Of a DNA stretch of 64,000 nucleotides, positions 18,930 to 27,308 are shown one piece after another. This DNA is from Sphaerisporangium siamense. Lineage in GTDB: Bacteria > Actinomycetota > Actinomycetes > Streptosporangiales > Streptosporangiaceae. The notes under the pieces were generated by a model, which saw only the letters and a program-made list of their open reading frames with translations, was not told where the DNA came from and did not search any database. Position 1 is the stretch's first letter. Each line of letters starts with the position of its first letter. The stretch spans positions 5,580,001 to 5,644,000 of the forward strand of contig NZ_JACHND010000001.1 in the NCBI RefSeq assembly GCF_014205275.1. The letters run 5' to 3'. The position numbers and the translations under genes are program-made.

Positions 18930-19083
18930 GGAAACCTCCTCCCCACCGAGCATCGCTCGCGCGAAGTGACGTGCCGCCAAAGTCCCGGGAAAAGCGTCAC
19001 TAAATATCACAGACCGGTCAGGGGATCTCTGGCTCGACGATAACCCGTTGCCCCGGCCGTCCGCGCGCCTAGAGGATTCCCGC

Positions 19084-19710
19084 GTGTACCTCGCCGCGTT
19101 CATCGGGTCCTGCTTCCTCATCGCGATGATCCCCGGTGTCAGCACCGCGATCATCCTGCGCCAGACGCTGCGCGCCGGCCCCTCCCGCGGCGCCGCCGCG
19201 ATGCTCGGCAACGAGACCGGCGTGCTGTTGTGGGCGCTCGCCGCCGTCTTCGGCCTGTCGGCCCTGCTCACCGCCTCCGAGGTCGCCTACGAGGCGATCA
19301 GGATCGGCGGGGCCGCCGTGCTGGTCTGGCTCGGCGCGCGGTCGCTGTGGCAGTCCCGCCGCGGCGGCCCCGGGCCCGGGCCCGCCGCGCCGGAGGCCGC
19401 GCCCGTCCCCGGCGCGTGGCGCTCCTACCTGCTCGGCCTCGGCACGGCGCTGGCCAACCCCAAGGCCGCGGTGTTCGCGCTGTCGTTCCTGCCGCAGTTC
19501 GTGCCCGCCGGCGCCGGCGTCCCCGCGACGCTGATGGCGCTCGCGCTGATCTGGGTCGCGGTGGACACCGTGTGGTACCTGGCGGTGATCTGGCTCCTGG
19601 CCCGCGTGCGCGCGGTCTTCGAGCGCCCGCGGGTGCGCCGCGCGCTGGAGCGGATCTCCGGGGTGGTCCTGATCGGCCTGGGCCTGCGCGTGGTCACCGA
19701 CACCCGCTGA
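19084..19710 (+). CDS. LysE/RhtB-family amino-acid exporter
   Basis: A 208-residue inner-membrane protein with six hydrophobic segments. The family signature FLIAMIPGVSTAIILRQTLRAGPSRGAAA (quoted in part) spans helix 1 to the first loop; GTALANPKAAVFALSFLPQF marks the second half. LysE/RhtB proteins export amino acids or related metabolites using the proton gradient. The GTG at 19084 is favoured by an AGAGGA about 8 bases upstream; a TTG at 19048 is possible. It stands alone between a convergent aldo/keto reductase and the UspA gene. The substrate cannot be assigned. Confidence 0.87.
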   Translation: MYLAAFIGSCFLIAMIPGVSTAIILRQTLRAGPSRGAAAMLGNETGVLLWALAAVFGLSALLTASEVAYEAIRIGGAAVLVWLGARSLWQSRRGGPGPGPAAPEAAPVPGAWRSYLLGLGTALANPKAAVFALSFLPQFVPAGAGVPATLMALALIWVAVDTVWYLAVIWLLARVRAVFERPRVRRALERISGVVLIGLGLRVVTDTR

Positions 19711-19720
19711 CCCGGGCCCC

Positions 19721-20698
<978 letters not shown>

Positions 20699-20735
20699 GC
20701 GTGGTCCTCCTCGATCTTCTCGTCGGATGGGTTCC

Positions 20736-20766
20736 AGTCTTCGTGCTGGACCGCACTCCAGGTCAA
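20736..20766 (-). promoter_or_regulatory. MerR-type promoter for the aldo/keto reductase
   Basis: On the minus strand, TTGACC (20766-20761) and AAGACT (20741-20736) are separated by exactly 19 bp. The spacer region contains the inverted repeat CTGGA-N6-TCCAG. An over-long spacer with a central palindrome is the established architecture of MerR-activated promoters. No MerR gene is adjacent. Confidence 0.7.
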
Positions 20767-20862
20767 ATCGGCCCTCTATGATCTACGTTGTAAAGGCCGT
20801 CGACCGTACGCCCACCCTCTACCCGGAACCCGGGCTCCCAACGGCGAGGGAGGAAACGCTCG

Positions 20863-21684
20863 TCAGTGGACGAAGAAGCCGCCGTCCACGAACAGCATCT
20901 GGCCGGTGATGTAGGCGGCGGCGTCCCCGGCGAGCAGCACCGCGGCGCCCGCGAAGTCCGCGGGAAGGCCGTTGCGGCCGAGCATCGAGCGGGCGGCCAT
21001 GGTCTCGACCCGGCCGGGGACGGCCTGGGCGGGCGCGGTGAGCGGGGTCAGCACGAACCCCGGGATTATCGTGTTCACCGAGACGCCGTGCCGTGACCAC
21101 GCCTCCGCCTGCGAGCGGGTGAGCCCGGTGATGGCCGCCTTGCTGACGCCGTAGGCGCCGCTGTCGCCGAAGGCGCTGATGGACTGCTGGGAGCCGACGT
21201 TGATGATGCGGCCCCAGCCGCGCGCGGCCATGCGGGGCCCGAAGTGCTGGCCGAGCAGGTAGGGCGCGGTGATGTTCACCCGCATGGTGAGGTCGTAGTC
21301 CTCGGGGGTGAGCTCGGCCATGGGGCGGCGGATGTTGTTGGCGGCGACGTTGGCCAGGATGTCGATCTCGCCGAAGTGGCCGGCGGCGTTCTCGCAGACG
21401 TGCCGGACGGCCTCGGCGTCGGCGAGGTCGGCGGGGATGGACGCGGCGCGGACGCCGTGGCCGCGCAGGCGTTCCACGGCGTCCTCCAGCTCGGCGGGCC
21501 TGCGAGCCACGAGGACGACGGCGGCGCCGGCGCGGCCGATGGCCTCGGCCATGCCGTACCCGATGCCGGAGCTGCCGCCGGTGACCAGGGCGGTGCGTCC
21601 GGACAGGGAGAAGAGCCCGTCGAGATAGGCGGCGGGAGAGGCCGCCGGGTCGTCGGAGGCGCGCATGGTCGTGGAAGGTATCAC
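20863..21684 (-). CDS. SDR-family oxidoreductase
   Basis: A 273-residue classical short-chain dehydrogenase. The cofactor motif is TGGSSGIG, the structural motif is ANVAANN (NNAG variant), the catalytic Ser is in NVGSQQS and the Tyr/Lys are in YGVSK; the C-terminus GQMLFVDGGFF is typical of gluconate-5-dehydrogenase-like members. It starts at GTG 21684, overlapping the MarR stop (GTGA), with ATG 21666 as alternative. Coupled to a MarR regulator that is divergent from an RND pump, it may modify a compound that the pump exports. That link is inference. Confidence 0.9.
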   Translation of the reverse strand: MIPSTTMRASDDPAASPAAYLDGLFSLSGRTALVTGGSSGIGYGMAEAIGRAGAAVVLVARRPAELEDAVERLRGHGVRAASIPADLADAEAVRHVCENAAGHFGEIDILANVAANNIRRPMAELTPEDYDLTMRVNITAPYLLGQHFGPRMAARGWGRIINVGSQQSISAFGDSGAYGVSKAAITGLTRSQAEAWSRHGVSVNTIIPGFVLTPLTAPAQAVPGRVETMAARSMLGRNGLPADFAGAAVLLAGDAAAYITGQMLFVDGGFFVH

Positions 21685-22142
21685 CAGCCGCCGGGCAGGT
21701 CCGCGGCGGCCTGCCGCAGCTTGTCCATGACGTGTTCGAGCTCGCGCAGGGTCTCCAGGTCGAGGCGGTCGAGCAGGCGGCGGTAGTTGGCGAGCCCGGC
21801 GTCGGCGAGTTCCTCGGCCATGCGGGTGCCGGCGTCGGTGAGGCGGACGCGGCGGATGCGGCGGTCGTTGGGGTCCTCGTGGCGGGAGACCAGGCCCTGG
21901 GCGACGAGGCGGTCGACGATGCCGGTGACGGTGCCGAGGCCGGTGCCGAGGACGTGGGCGAGCTCCTGGCCGGAGGCCGAGCCGCGCGCGGCGAGGATCA
22001 GCGTGACCTTGAGCTGCTGCATGGTCAGGTTGAGGGCCAGCAGCGGCATCGACCGGTCGCCGGCGAAGACGCGCGCTATCGCGTGCTGGGCCTCGCCGAT
22101 GCGGGCGATCAGCTCCTGTCTCTCGTCCACGTTGCCCTTCAT
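21681..22142 (-). CDS. MarR-family transcriptional regulator
   Basis: A 153-residue winged-helix protein. The recognition helix region reads SGQELAHVLGTGLGTVTGIV followed by DRLVAQGLVSRHEDPNDRRI and the wing RRVRLTDAGTRM, a clear MarR pattern. ATG 22142 is chosen; ATG 22172 would add ten residues. It is first in a MarR-SDR operon and divergent from the RND permease, the usual geometry for a drug-responsive repressor controlling both transcripts from the shared gap. Confidence 0.92.
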   Translation of the reverse strand: MKGNVDERQELIARIGEAQHAIARVFAGDRSMPLLALNLTMQQLKVTLILAARGSASGQELAHVLGTGLGTVTGIVDRLVAQGLVSRHEDPNDRRIRRVRLTDAGTRMAEELADAGLANYRRLLDRLDLETLRELEHVMDKLRQAAADLPGGW

Positions 22143-22252
22143 CCTCGCCCGTACAGGTAACCCGAAGTTCAATACCCTGCTAAATATTCGTATATCGCGA
22201 AGTGTTAGGGTTTTCCAAACTTATCGTTCATGACTACTGGGGGTCCGCGTCC
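22143..22252. promoter_or_regulatory. Divergent MarR/RND control region
   Basis: This 110-bp gap is much AT-richer than its surroundings (TAAATATTCGTATATCG). It contains TTCG-N7-CGAA (22187-22201), related CGAAG repeats, and presumably both promoters and the MarR operator. The exact operator cannot be defined by eye. Confidence 0.45.
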
Positions 22253-25200
22253 ATGACCGCTCTGGCCAGGCTCAGCCTCGCCAATCGCAGTCTCGTGATC
22301 TTGATGGCATTGGTGATCAGCGGGTTCGGCCTGTTCGCCATCCCGTCGCTGAAGCAGCAACTGCTGCCCTCGCTCTCGTTCCCGGGGGCGTTCGTCGTGG
22401 CACCGTACGCGGGGGCGTCGCCCGACATCGTCGAAGAGCAGGTCACCAAGCCGATCGAGACGAGCTTCCAGGGCATCGCCGGGGTCACGGAGGTGACCTC
22501 GACCTCGCGGGAGAGCCTGGCGCAGATCCAGGTCTCCTTCGAGTACGGCACCGACGTCGAGGACGCGGTGAGCAAGCTGCAGCAGGCGGTGGCCCGGCTC
22601 GGCGCGCAGCTGCCCGACGGCGTGGATCCCACGGTGGTCGCGGGCAACACCGATGACATCCCGGTGATGGTCATGGCCGTCGCGGGCGCCGGCGACCAGC
22701 GCGACCTGCTCGGCCGGCTGGAGCGCGTGGCGGTCCCCGAGCTGCAGGGCGTGGCCGGCGTGCGCGAGGCGTCGGTGACGGGGGCGCGCGAGCAGACGGT
22801 GGTCATCACGCCGGACGCGAAGAAGATGGCCAAGAAGGGCGTGTCGCCCGCGGCGATCCCCGAGCTGCTGCGCGCCAACGGCACGCCGATCCCGGCGGGC
22901 ACCCTGGTGGAGGACGGCAAGTCGCTGACGGTGCAGGTCGGGCGGCGCGTCGCCACGGTCGAGGACCTGCGCGACCTGTACCTGACGCCGCAGGCCCCGG
23001 CCGCCCCGGCGGGCGCCCAGGGCCGGCAGGCCCAGGGGCAGCAGGCACAGCAGGGCCAGGCGCAGGGGCGTCCCGGTCAGGGGGCCGCCGCCGGTAGGGC
23101 GGGGGCGGCGGTTCCGGCCGCGCGGCCCGCGGCGCCCAAGCCGGTGCGGCTCGGCGACGTGGCCACGATCGAGGAGCGCCCCGCCGACGCCACGACGGTC
23201 ACCCGGACGAACGGGCAGCCGAGCCTCGGCCTGGCGATCACCATGGCGCCGGACGGCAACGCGGTCCGCGTCTCGCACGACGTCCGCGACAAGCTGCCCG
23301 CCCTGACCCGCTCACTGGGCGACGGCACGAAGATCACGGTGATCTTCGACCAGGCGCCCTACGTGGAGCGGTCGATCGAGGACCTGACGACCGAGGGCCT
23401 GCTCGGCCTGGCGTTCGCCGTGCTGGTCATCCTGGTGTTCCTGCTGTCGGTGCGCTCGACGCTCGTCACGGCGGTGTCGATCCCGCTGTCGGTGGTGATC
23501 GCGCTGCTCGCGCTGTGGGCCGGCGACTACTCGCTGAACCTGTTGACGCTGGGCGCGCTGACGATCGCGATCGGCCGCGTGGTGGACGACTCCATCGTGG
23601 TGCTGGAGAACATCAAGCGCCACCTCGGGTACGGCGAGGACAAGCGCACCGCGGTGCTGAGCGGCGTGCGCGAGGTCAGCGGCGCGGTGACGGCCTCCAC
23701 CCTCACCACCGTGGCGGTGTTCCTGCCGATCGCGTTCGTGGGCGGCCTGGTCGGCGAGCTGTTCGCGCCGTTCGCGATCACGGTGACGGTGGCGCTGCTG
23801 GCGTCCCTGCTGGTGTCGCTGACGGTGATCCCCGTGCTGGCGTACTGGTTCCTCAAGGCGCCGAAGCTGTCGCCCGAGCAGGCGCGGGAGTTCCGCGAGC
23901 GCGCCGAGGCCAAGGAACTGCGCAGCCCGCTGCAGCGGATGTACCTGCCGGTGCTGAGGTTCGCGACGCGGCGGCGGCTGGTCACGCTGCTGATCGGCTT
24001 CCTGGTGTTCGCGGGCACGCTGGCGCTGGCGCCGGGGCTGAAGACCAACTTCATCGACTCCTCGGGCCAGGACACGATCTCGCTGACGCAGAAGATGCCG
24101 GCGGGCACGGACCTGGCCACCACCGACGCGGCGGCCAAGAAGGTCGAGGAGGTCCTGTCCACCGAGCACGGTGTCGCCTCCTACCAGGTCAACGTCGGCT
24201 CCGGCGGCTCGTTCGGCGGCGCGGTCGGCGGGTCGGCCGACCGGGCGTCGTACTCGGTCACCGTGGACGAGGGCGTGGACACCCCGGGGCTGGAGACCCG
24301 GCTGCGCGACCGGCTCGCGACGCTCGGCGGCGTCGGCGAGGTCACGGTCGGCGGGCAGGGCGGCGGCGGCTTCGCCTCCGACCGCGCCGAGGTCGTCCTG
24401 CAGGGCCCGGACCTGGACGCGCTGACGAAGGGCGCCGACGCGGTGGCGGCGGCCATGAAGGGCATCACGGGCCTGCGCGACGTGTCCTCCAACCTGGAGG
24501 CGAGCGTGCCGCGCGTCGAGGTGCGCGTCGACAGGGAGAAGGCGGCGGCCAAGGGCCTGACCGAGACCGGGGTCGGCCAGATGGTGGCGCAGACGTTCCG
24601 CGGCGCGCCGATCGGCGAGGTCACCGTGGACGGCCGGGCCGGCGACGTCATCCTGCGCTCGGCCGACGACGCCCCCGGGGACATCGCCGCGGTGCGCGAC
24701 CTGGAGCTGCCGACCGCGGCGGGCCCGGTGAAGCTGTCCAGTGTGGCCGACGTGGAGCGGGTCGCGGGTCCGACGCAGATCACCCGCAAGGACGGCGACC
24801 GCACCGCCTCGGTGTCGGCGGCGGCCGATGCCAGCGATCTCGGCAGCGTCACCGCCAAGCTGACCGAGAAGATGAAGACGGTCTCGCTGCCCACCGGGGT
24901 GAGCTACAGCATCGGCGGCGTGAGCGCCGACCAGCAGGAGGCCTTCGGCCAGCTCGGCCTGGCCATGCTGGCCGCGATCGCCATCGTCTTCATGATCATG
25001 GTGGCGACGTTCCGCAGCTTCGTGCAGCCGCTGATCCTGCTGGTGTCCATCCCGTTCGCCGCGACGGGCGCGATCGGCCTGCTGCGGCTGACCGACACCC
25101 CGCTAGGCGTCCCGGCGCTGATCGGCATGCTCATGCTGATCGGCATCGTGGTCACCAACGCGATCGTGCTGATCGACCTGATCAACCAGTACCGCGAACA

Positions 25201-25537
25201 GGGCCTCGGCGTGACCGAGGCCGTCCTGGAGGGCGGCAGGCGCCGCCTGCGCCCGATCCTGATGACCGCGGTCGCCACGATCTGCGCCCTGACCCCGATG
25301 GCGATCGGCCTGACCGGCTCGGGAGGCTTCATCTCCCAGCCCCTGGCCATCGTGGTCATCGGCGGCCTGGTCTCCTCGACCCTGCTGACCCTGATCCTGG
25401 TCCCGACCCTGTACACCATGGTCGAACGCACCAAGGAACGCTTCCGCCGCCGCCGGTCTTCTTCCGGCGATCGAGTGAATCCGGGTGCCGGAGACGAGGG
25501 ACGACGAAGAGAAGATCTCACCGTCCATTCGACGTGA
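22253..25537 (+). CDS. RND efflux permease (AcrB/HAE1 type)
   Basis: A 1,094-residue RND transporter starting at ATG 22253 (MTALARLSLANRSLVIL). Features: helix 1, a first periplasmic-type porter loop (PDIVEEQVTKPIETSFQGI), helices 2-6 with the proton-relay pair in GRVVDDSIVVLENIKRH, a second large loop, and helices 7-12 (FAATGAIGLL, LIGIVVTNAIVLIDLINQY). A Gln/Gly/Ala-rich insert (~240-300, AQGRQAQGQQAQQGQAQG) interrupts the first loop. AcrB-type pumps are common in diderms; actinobacterial copies lack an outer-membrane channel, and neither adaptor nor channel gene is nearby here. It is divergent from MarR and likely exports a hydrophobic compound or drug by proton antiport. Confidence 0.92.
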   Translation: MTALARLSLANRSLVILMALVISGFGLFAIPSLKQQLLPSLSFPGAFVVAPYAGASPDIVEEQVTKPIETSFQGIAGVTEVTSTSRESLAQIQVSFEYGTDVEDAVSKLQQAVARLGAQLPDGVDPTVVAGNTDDIPVMVMAVAGAGDQRDLLGRLERVAVPELQGVAGVREASVTGAREQTVVITPDAKKMAKKGVSPAAIPELLRANGTPIPAGTLVEDGKSLTVQVGRRVATVEDLRDLYLTPQAPAAPAGAQGRQAQGQQAQQGQAQGRPGQGAAAGRAGAAVPAARPAAPKPVRLGDVATIEERPADATTVTRTNGQPSLGLAITMAPDGNAVRVSHDVRDKLPALTRSLGDGTKITVIFDQAPYVERSIEDLTTEGLLGLAFAVLVILVFLLSVRSTLVTAVSIPLSVVIALLALWAGDYSLNLLTLGALTIAIGRVVDDSIVVLENIKRHLGYGEDKRTAVLSGVREVSGAVTASTLTTVAVFLPIAFVGGLVGELFAPFAITVTVALLASLLVSLTVIPVLAYWFLKAPKLSPEQAREFRERAEAKELRSPLQRMYLPVLRFATRRRLVTLLIGFLVFAGTLALAPGLKTNFIDSSGQDTISLTQKMPAGTDLATTDAAAKKVEEVLSTEHGVASYQVNVGSGGSFGGAVGGSADRASYSVTVDEGVDTPGLETRLRDRLATLGGVGEVTVGGQGGGGFASDRAEVVLQGPDLDALTKGADAVAAAMKGITGLRDVSSNLEASVPRVEVRVDREKAAAKGLTETGVGQMVAQTFRGAPIGEVTVDGRAGDVILRSADDAPGDIAAVRDLELPTAAGPVKLSSVADVERVAGPTQITRKDGDRTASVSAAADASDLGSVTAKLTEKMKTVSLPTGVSYSIGGVSADQQEAFGQLGLAMLAAIAIVFMIMVATFRSFVQPLILLVSIPFAATGAIGLLRLTDTPLGVPALIGMLMLIGIVVTNAIVLIDLINQYREQGLGVTEAVLEGGRRRLRPILMTAVATICALTPMAIGLTGSGGFISQPLAIVVIGGLVSSTLLTLILVPTLYTMVERTKERFRRRRSSSGDRVNPGAGDEGRRREDLTVHST

Positions 25538-25612
25538 CGCCATCCGAGCCGAGTCGGCACGGTACGGCCACTCCATAGCGATGGCCAGCGGCCGAACGAC
25601 GGATGGATCACC

Positions 25613-25657
25613 GATCTGGATGTCACGGACCGGAACTTCAATCGTGACATCCAGATC
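25613..25657. repeat. Perfect 15-bp inverted repeat with 15-nt loop
   Basis: GATCTGGATGTCACG (25613-25627) is exactly complementary to CGTGACATCCAGATC (25643-25657). It lies 76 bp beyond the RND stop, so it may be its terminator, or an end or footprint of mobile DNA at the start of a stretch of broken genes. Confidence 0.8.
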
Positions 25658-25668
25658 GCCGTCAACAC

Positions 25669-25905
25669 CTTGAAAACGAGAAGGCTGGCAGCGACCTCGC
25701 GCCGTTCGTGAAGCTCATCGACAGCCACGGCACGGACCAGGTGCTCGACGACCTGGCGGAGCCGGTGAGCGAGGACCGCGCCGATCTGGTGCTGTCGACG
25801 GCGCACAAGTCGAAGGGCCTGAGGTGGCACCAGGTCAAGGTCGCGGGCGACTTCCCGGACCCCAAGGCCACCAAGAACGACAAGCCGGGCCCTATCCCGA
25901 GTTGA
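25669..25905 (+). pseudogene. UvrD/Rep-type helicase fragment
   Basis: About 75 codons (SDLAPFVKLIDSHGTDQVLD to the stop) match the late part of a superfamily 1A helicase. LVLSTAHKSKGLRWHQVKVA is helicase motif V (STAHKSKG), followed by GDFPDP. All upstream ATPase motifs and the protein's remainder are missing, so this is a truncated relic rather than a gene. Its stop overlaps the ATG of the next fragment by one base, so the two relics are directly joined. The gene resembles the UvrD-like ATPases often found in actinobacterial defence or accessory islands. Confidence 0.7.
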
Positions 25906-26174
25906 TGATGAGTACTTACGCGGAATCCGGCGCCGTCTGCAGGTTACGCGGGGACCAGTTCGTCATCATTGACCGGACCGGCGACACGAACAGTCCGGAG
26001 AAACAGGCGAAGTCCGTGCTCAGAAAGATCCGGTCGCACGACTGGTCTGTTATGTCTCCGAATCTGTTCGTCACCGTTACGGGCTCCATCGCGCACCGAC
26101 GGCGCGGTGAACAAGCGCCGACTCTGATGCTGCGGGCCATCATCGGGGTGGAGGGCTTGGCGGTCCGATGGTGA
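25905..26174 (+). pseudogene. Degenerate GGDEF-domain fragment
   Basis: An 89-codon frame reads GAVCRLRGDQFVIID, KQAKSVLRKIRSHDWSV and LFVTVTGSIAHRRRGEQAPTL. This is the layout of the second half of a diguanylate-cyclase domain: GGDEF motif, helix, VTVSIG strand, then the RADxALY region. The signature is RGDQF rather than GGDEF, and the N-terminal half plus the final helix are absent. It is most likely an inactive relic. As an intact short ORF it could be expressed, but no upstream ribosome site is evident. Confidence 0.55.
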
Positions 26175-26184
26175 AGATCGCTTA

Positions 26185-26216
26185 GATGGGAACATAATTA
26201 CAGTTATGTCCCCATC
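26185..26216. repeat. AT-rich near-perfect inverted repeat
   Basis: GATGGGAACATAA (26185-26197) pairs with TTATGTCCCCATC (26204-26216) with one mismatch around a TTACAG loop. Its low GC is out of character for the region. It could be an operator, a recombination site or the end of a lost element. Confidence 0.7.
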
Positions 26217-26263
26217 TGTGCTACTTCGTGAGACTCCCGCCCTTGGCAAGGCTGAATGAAATC

Positions 26264-26298
26264 ACCAGGGCCCGCCAGGGCTTACGGCGGGCCCTGGT
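26264..26298 (-). terminator. Terminator of arsI
   Basis: ACCAGGGCCCGCC (26264-26276) is perfectly complementary to GGCGGGCCCTGGT (26286-26298) around a 9-nt loop. It lies 11 bp past the arsI stop, and the minus-strand continuation GATTTCATT is mildly T-rich. Confidence 0.8.
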
Positions 26299-26308
26299 CG
26301 TGCAGACC

Positions 26309-26800
26309 TCAGCAACAACCGGTTTTCGCGGAGGGTGCCACCTCTCGGTCGTCGACGCTCTGCTCGGCCGGGGAGCCGCACACGCAGGGCGCGGCGGGGG
26401 CACTAGAGAACTGGGCGGACTTGCCGAGGGTGTCGGCGTCGGCCTTCACCACATACACCTCCCACGGCTCTCGGCCGGGGCCGTGGACCCACACCTTGTC
26501 CTGCAGGGCGTAGCAGCAGGAGGTGTCGTTCTCCTCGAAGGTGGCCAGGCCCGCCTCCTTCAGCCGCTCCGTCGCGGCGGTGACCTCGTCGCTGGAGGAG
26601 ACCTCAACCCCCAGGTGGTCCAAGCGGGTCTCCTGTCCGGCCTCCCCCTCGATCAGGACGAGTTTCAGCGGCGGCTCGGCGATGGCGAAGTTGGCGTATC
26701 CCTCGCGGCGCTTGGCCGGTTCGACGCCGAAAAGTTCGGAGTAGAAGGCGATTGAGCCTTCCAGGTCGGAGACGCGCAGGGCGAGCTGGACGCGGGACAT
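26309..26800 (-). CDS. arsI: ArsI/CadI-family VOC metalloenzyme
   Basis: A 163-residue vicinal-oxygen-chelate protein. SRVQLALRVSDLEGSIAFYS opens the first beta-alpha-beta unit, and DHLGVEVSS and VWVHGPGREPWEVYVVKAD supply the His and Glu metal ligands. NDTSCCYALQDK carries the paired cysteines that bind trivalent organoarsenical in ArsI C-As lyases. A Cys-rich tail (CVCG...KTGCC) follows. The family covers ArsI (Fe(II)-dependent cleavage of the C-As bond of methylarsenite) and mycobacterial cadmium-induced CadI; the ars context favours arsenic. ATG 26800 is chosen for the preceding AGGAGGAACC. It is divergent from arsR, with an ArsR box between. Confidence 0.88.
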   Translation of the reverse strand: MSRVQLALRVSDLEGSIAFYSELFGVEPAKRREGYANFAIAEPPLKLVLIEGEAGQETRLDHLGVEVSSSDEVTAATERLKEAGLATFEENDTSCCYALQDKVWVHGPGREPWEVYVVKADADTLGKSAQFSSAPAAPCVCGSPAEQSVDDREVAPSAKTGCC

Positions 26801-26854
26801 GGTTCCTCCTTGGACGGGTGGGCGAGTGGTGGTGTCCGCCACCGAAGGGACTGC

Positions 26855-26921
26855 TTAGATGAACGTCTAACCAGCGCCTCGCCGCCAGCTTGCGGCTTGC
26901 TTAGAAACCTGTCAAGTTAGA
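26855..26921. promoter_or_regulatory. ArsR operator region between arsI and arsR
   Basis: TTAGATGAACGTCTAA (26855-26870) is an inverted repeat with TTAGA/TCTAA arms. A second set of TTAGA-like half-sites occurs at 26901-26921, just before the arsR start. Placement between divergent ars genes fits arsenite-relieved repression of both. Confidence 0.7.
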
Positions 26922-26924
26922 TGC

Positions 26925-27308
26925 ATGTCGAAACAACGGCCGCCGGTCATCCAGCCTCTGGCGAGCGACACCGGCAGCGCGGCCTGTTGTACGCCGCTGG
27001 CCTGCGAGCCTCTCGGTCAGGCCGAGGCCGAAGAGCTGGCCCCGCTGTTCAAGGCCATCGCCGACCCGGTGCGGCTGCGGCTGCTGTCCCTCATCGCCTG
27101 CCACGAGGGCGGCGAGGCGTGCGTGTGCGACCTGACCGACGCCTTCGAGGTGACCGCGCCGACCATCAGCCACCATTTGAAGGTCCTTCGCAACGCGGGC
27201 CTGATCGACTGCGAGCGGCGCGGCACCTGGGTCTACTACTGGATCAACCCCGGAACGCTGGAGCGGTTGTCGGCGATCCTGGGGCCGCGCGTGGTGGCGG
27301 CGGCATGA
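26925..27308 (+). CDS. arsR: ArsR-family metalloregulator
   Basis: A 127-residue winged-helix repressor: LFKAIADPVRLRLLSLIACH, then EACVCDLTDAFEVTAPTISH with HHLKVLRNAGLIDCERRG. The ACVCDL segment provides the alpha-3 cysteine pair used for arsenite sensing, and further Cys residues lie N-terminally (AACCTPLAC). The start codon is ATG 26925. It is first in the arsR-acr3-arsC operon and its stop overlaps the acr3 ATG (ATGA). Confidence 0.94.
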   Translation: MSKQRPPVIQPLASDTGSAACCTPLACEPLGQAEAEELAPLFKAIADPVRLRLLSLIACHEGGEACVCDLTDAFEVTAPTISHHLKVLRNAGLIDCERRGTWVYYWINPGTLERLSAILGPRVVAAA

